Source: Siphlonurus alternatus
Taxonomy: Eukaryota > Arthropoda > Insecta > Ephemeroptera > Siphlonuridae
Assembly: GCA_949825025.1 (NCBI GenBank)
Contig: OX463784.1
Span: forward strand, 21,674,868-21,738,867
Direction of reading: 5' to 3'
DNA length: 64,000 bases
Shown: positions 60,431 through 64,000 of the stretch, one piece after another
How positions within the stretch are numbered: the stretch's first letter is position 1
How the letters are laid out: each line of letters starts with the position of its first letter
The notes under the pieces: generated by a model
The model's input: the letters and a program-made list of their open reading frames with translations, nothing else
The model's database searches: none
What the model was told of the DNA's origin: nothing
Translations under genes and position numbers: made by a program

Positions 60431-60730
60431 CATTTTTTATTGCAGAAATGGATAGAGGGTGCAAAGTTATGCTACCTTGATTTTTTTCAGATTTTTTAGA
60501 GCCCGGGAACTATTTTTAAAAAATTATTGAAATTTATTTTTGTGACGTCACGAAACGCCGCTCCTGAAGAAAAAGATAGGACTTGCCGCCGCGTGACGTC
60601 ACAAAAAGGACTTTCAATAATTTTTTAAAAATACTTCCCGGGCTCTAAAAAATCTGAAAAAAATCAGGGTAGCATAACTTTGCACGCTCTATCCATTTCT
60701 GCAATAAAAAAAATTGAGGACAGTACTCCA
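60431..60730. repeat. Foldback MITE with TGACGTCA pair, copy A5
   Basis: GCAGAAATGGATAGAGGGTG, AAAGTTATGCTACC, GAGCCCGGGAACTATTTTTA and TGACGTCA at 60543-60550 are mirrored by TGACGTCA at 60594-60601, CTTCCCGGGCTC and GCACGCTCTATCCATTTCTG. The right outer end GAGGACAGTACTCCA is kept; the left outer end is worn. Closest to 41960-42275. Confidence 0.85.
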
Positions 60731-62125
60731 TTTGTAGAGTTGATAAATTTAAGTCATCACATCAGTCTTTATAAAGAAGGAAAAGATATATACATAGTAT
60801 ACATACTTCCTTAACTCGAGCTCTCATGGCCTAACGCCTTTCCATGACTTTGTATGTAGGAACACGCAGGTCAAATTTAAAAGATTTCACGCGATGTTAT
60901 GAACTGCTTCTCAGCTTTTAACTTGTCAACAGTTATCTAATTTACAATCATAAAAAAAAATTAAACTCAGAAAAAAAAAATGAATGCTAATTTTTCACAT
61001 CTATATTATTGGTTGTAATGAGAGAGGAAAATAAAATATTATAATCATGAAGTTATTTTTTTAACTGAATTCAGATCTAGGGTACTGGTCACAGGAGATA
61101 TTTCACTCTCGGCTCTTCGTAGACCCGACCTAGCATTACTTAAAATTTTATGTCCCTTCCAAACTCCTTGGCCTTGTTTTTTGAGACTCAATGTAAATAC
61201 AGCTGTTTAAGAGGTAGCAAAATATTATCATACTAAAACCAATATAATCAATGGCTACATTATTATTATAACGATACTACATGTATGCATTTTAGATATG
61301 ATGTATCATGATGCCATGTCATATTTTATTGTCAATGATTATGCATTCAAAAACTGAACTCCTCTGAATTGGATACAATATCCAATAAATTCATTAAATT
61401 ATTATGCACAATAATATAATTTTATGAAATTTAAAACTAAATTAATTTATATACAATACATAATATTTACATCTTGTTAAAATAGAAAATTCACTTTAAT
61501 TAATTTTTGTATCTGTTTTAAAAATAATTTAATGATTTATTAAATTAACTGAAAATTATTTGCAAAAAGCTCGCCCACTTTTTGTATCCGCTGTTCATAA
61601 TTGTTGTGCCAATTAATACTGTAAACAATATATTGTGTATTAAATTTAAAGAACTACATATATCAATTCATAATATTATAAAATGTACATTTATCTGTAT
61701 AATGAAGAGATTAGTGTTTCCTCGGAGTATCGATATAGAATGAATTACATGGTAAAATAATGCAATGTTCCACGAATAAGATTTTTTTTATGTTATAGGC
61801 TTCATTCAATCCATAATTAAACATTTTTAATAATCAATACATCAGTCGAAGGCAGATTTTTTTTTTTTTTTTCATATTCGATTCAATGTTCTCAAATGTT
61901 ATAGTTAATTTCAATTGACAACCTTTATGAAATTGTTTTAAAGGATGTCGATTTATATACTTATATATACATAACATGACGTCAAGTCCCTTACGGGGTA
62001 AGCCAGCAGCATTATTACCTCAGCCGTCCCAAAATGGGCCTCCACTGTACTCGATTCTTATAAACTCTACTTGCTTCTGATTGCAACGATTTGTTTTGTC
62101 AATTATATTCATTTTTTTTTTATAA
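60731..62125. other. AT-rich non-coding DNA
   Basis: No gene or named repeat recognised. GC-richer patches near 61080-61180 and 61980-62060 show no coding frame or known repeat. Confidence 0.45.
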
Positions 62126-62126
62126 A

Positions 62127-62345
62127 AACAAGGGAAAAAATGATGTGACGTCATAGTCATGCAGCATCTTTCCATATGATTAATGTTAAATATTTTAATG
62201 ACTATGACGTCACAGCGTTATGTATCACAATTTTAAGAGCATTATAGGTTTTAAGAAGAATCTGAAAAATATTGACAATATACGTAATTCAAGGTGCTCT
62301 ATCAATTTATGCAATAAAAAAAACTCATGTAGATTGTCCATTACT
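62127..62345. repeat. Diverged foldback related to the TGACGTCA family
   Basis: TGATGTGACGTCATAGTCAT at 62140-62159 is mirrored by ATGACTATGACGTCACAG at 62199-62216. It is followed by AAGAATCTGAAAAATATTGA and AAGGTGCTCTATCAATTTAT, then GCAATAAAAAAAACTC, which resembles the outer right arm of the family. Confidence 0.5.
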
Positions 62346-62410
62346 AAAAAGACATAACTACACAATAATCTATAATATAATAAACATTAAAATACAGTAA
62401 AATTTATTTT

Positions 62411-62572
62411 ATATTCCTTCCGGAAGTGTAAAATTTGCAGCTTTTCTGTTTGTAATTCAGTATTGAAACTTTACAGAGTGGTTTGAATTATAAGTACTGA
62501 CTTATGTGTGAAATTATAAAGCTAAAATATGAATAAGGAAGACCAGAAACCTTATACTTCCGGAGGGAATAT
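62411..62572. repeat. MITE, TTCCGG/GGAATAT family, copy 2
   Basis: ATATTCCTTCCGGAAGTGTA at the left is inverted relative to TTATACTTCCGGAGGGAATA at the right. The interior includes TTTCTGTTTGTAATTCAGTA and TGTGAAATTATAAAGCTAAA, and GACCAGAAACC lies before the right end. Confidence 0.75.
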
Positions 62573-62799
62573 CTTGTAAATTTGACTGTATCATCATTTC
62601 ATCACTTTCCATTCAGCTTCAGAGAGAGTTTACTATAAGAGGAGTTATTGGATAATTAACTACGCATTTGTTAATTAGTGACGCTTCACTCTGCTACCCT
62701 AGACCAAACGTTATACTCTGTTTAACCATCAAAGTATCACTGCAGATGAACCTCATGATATTGTAAAGATGGTTGCTATATAATATATTTTTCACTGTC

Positions 62800-62986
62800 A
62801 ATATCAGTTGCGGAGTTGGCTCCGTAGAGGATAGACGTGTTCTCTGCGCGCTCCTGCCAGCGACGCCGTATACGAGTTTACTTTGTCATATAAGTTAAAT
62901 TGTCAAAGCTCTGCGTGTCAAAGTGAAATTATTTTCACTGTCTTTACTGTTATTTACTCAAGAAGTGCTATACAAATTCTGTGGAA
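62800..62986 (+). mobile_element. Probable 5' UTR of a non-LTR retrotransposon
   Basis: An abrupt rise in GC content (TCAGTTGCGGAGTTGGCTCC, GCGCGCTCCTGCCAGCGACG) 180 bases before ORF1 suggests the start of a LINE near 62800. The exact 5' end cannot be fixed without another copy. Confidence 0.5.
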
Positions 62987-63925
62987 ATGGTGTGTGATGT
63001 ATGTAAAAGAACATTACAAGAGGCAGAAGACACGATCAAATGCACAACTTGCAAGACAGTGGGTGTTCACGTAAACTGCATACAAAGAGCGTCGCGTAAC
63101 AAGCCAAGACAGGACTTAAAATGGAAGTGCAGCTTATGTTACAATAAAGCTGGTGAAAATGCTGATAATTCTGGTGAGGACGATAACTCTAATATCTCAA
63201 ATAAAGACTTATTGAAACATCTTATGAGTATTGAAAATAAATTAAGTGACATTCCTGACATAAAAAATTCTGTTGAATTTATATCAGCTCAGTACGAGGA
63301 TATAAAAATGAAACAGGAGGAACAAAATAAATTAGTGCATGAATTATTGAATAAAGTGGATATTCTGACGACCAAAGACAAAGAAAAAGATGAAGTGATA
63401 CTCAATCTAACGGACAGGGTGCATGAGTTAGAACAGGCTAATCTTGCTAAGTTTGTAGAAGTGCACGGACTAGAGGCTCCACCAAACGAGAATGTGAAGC
63501 ACACCGTGCAGTTATTGGCAGAAAAGATCGGTGCACCGCCTGCAGCAGACTCAGTGGAGGACGCATACCGCATGCCTGTAAACACGCGCAACACTAGACT
63601 ACGAGACCAACCGCCAGTGCTTGTTGTGAAGTTCAAGGCTGCAGCGGCTCGAGCGACCTGGCTCGACCGTCAACAGACCAGGAATTTGACGGCGGGTGCT
63701 GTGCTGGGGACGGCGAGTATGAACAGAGTTAAGGTATTTGAGCAGTTGACGCCCTACTACCGTAAGCTGTTGTGGATGACTCGTGAGGCAGCTCGCGAGA
63801 GAGACTATCATTTTACATGGGCTAAAAATGGAAAAATTTTTGCTAAAAAGAGACAAGATGAGGGAAATGTACGAATTTTCAATGAAAGAGATATTATAAA
63901 AAAAATAAATCCAAAAAGAACTTAA
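62987..63925 (+). CDS. LINE ORF1 protein, PHD finger plus FP-like C-terminus (312 aa)
   Basis: Retrotransposon ORF1, expected to bind element RNA or nucleic acid and act as chaperone in retrotransposition. The start is taken at ATG 62987; a GTG two codons earlier is in frame but unnecessary. Residues 3-51 form a PHD-type zinc finger with Cys3, Cys6, Cys19, Cys22, His28, Cys31, Cys48, Cys51. Residues about 75-150 are rich in Lys, Glu, Leu and Ile (SIENKLSDIPDIKN, VHELLNKVDIL, DRVHELEQ) and are probably a coiled coil. The C-terminal ~130 residues (PVLVVKFKAAAARATWLDRQ, YYRKLLWMTREAARERDYHF, WAKNGKIFAKKRQ) match the baculovirus FP-like C-terminal domain seen in ORF1 of many insect Jockey/CR1-type LINEs. 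The frame is intact, so the copy may be young. Confidence 0.85.
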   Translation: MVCDVCKRTLQEAEDTIKCTTCKTVGVHVNCIQRASRNKPRQDLKWKCSLCYNKAGENADNSGEDDNSNISNKDLLKHLMSIENKLSDIPDIKNSVEFISAQYEDIKMKQEEQNKLVHELLNKVDILTTKDKEKDEVILNLTDRVHELEQANLAKFVEVHGLEAPPNENVKHTVQLLAEKIGAPPAADSVEDAYRMPVNTRNTRLRDQPPVLVVKFKAAAARATWLDRQQTRNLTAGAVLGTASMNRVKVFEQLTPYYRKLLWMTREAARERDYHFTWAKNGKIFAKKRQDEGNVRIFNERDIIKKINPKRT

Positions 63926-63959
63926 TGTTGCTGACTTAATTATATGTTTCTAACTATTT

Positions 63960-64000
63960 ATGTTAGATAACTTTGAAAATTTAGAACTAATTAAATGTGA
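63960..64000 (+). CDS. Possible start of LINE ORF2, cut by the window end
   Basis: ATG at 63960, 34 bases after the ORF1 stop, opens a frame (MLDNFENLELIKC) that stays open to the last base. ORF2 (endonuclease and reverse transcriptase) is expected here for this element type, but 13 codons cannot prove it. Confidence 0.3.
   Translation, partial: MLDNFENLELIKC

Noticed and set aside
1..64000. CRISPR arrays, prokaryotic operons, integrated virus or toxin genes
   Set aside because: No direct-repeat/spacer arrays, no ribosome-binding-site operons and no viral protein domains were seen. The direct repeats present are microsatellites, tandem protein-coding repeats or transposon arms.

Overview
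This looks like a stretch of an arthropod, almost certainly insect, nuclear genome. The background is very AT-rich. Introns follow GT-AG, promoters have TATA boxes, and poly(A) signals sit at gene ends. The recognisable genes encode RR-2 cuticular proteins. I cannot fix the order or species. The dense miniature inverted-repeat elements (MITEs), SINEs and a LINE suggest a repeat-rich genome.

The core of the window is a cluster of six plus-strand cuticular protein genes: 4049-5141, 18332-20019, 23568-24873, 27398-28678, 31308-32659 and 35233-36565. All share one architecture. A tiny first coding exon (MAFK or MVFCK) is followed by a phase-0 intron of 0.5-0.8 kb and then one GC-rich exon. That exon carries the rest of the signal peptide, alanine-rich arms with GYAA repeats and a central RR-2 chitin-binding domain. 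The last four genes start every ~3.8-3.9 kb and share an almost identical ~120-bp promoter containing a 12-bp palindrome. Genes 2-6 also share a conserved 3' UTR end. Introns and intergenic DNA are largely unrelated between copies, and the RR-2 domains are mosaic, which suggests gene conversion. The products would be secreted by epidermis and assembled with chitin in the cuticle.

The right half (about 37-64 kb) is mostly AT-rich repeat territory. Two GC-rich, phase-compatible, splice-bounded exons lie on the minus strand (52225-52374 and 47866-48023). They are probably part of one large gene running out of view; a BEACH-family protein is a tentative guess. One donor site is completed by the end of a MITE. 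At the right edge a non-LTR retrotransposon begins (PHD-finger ORF1 at 62987-63925) and is cut by the window end.

Repeats are the other major content. They include several foldback or MITE families (one carrying paired TGACGTCA sites near the hairpin tip), two copies of a ~640-bp foldback, a 5S-rRNA-headed SINE (one copy split by that foldback), a tRNA-headed SINE with fragments, and two AAAT microsatellites. Similarity judgements were made by eye. No database search was possible.
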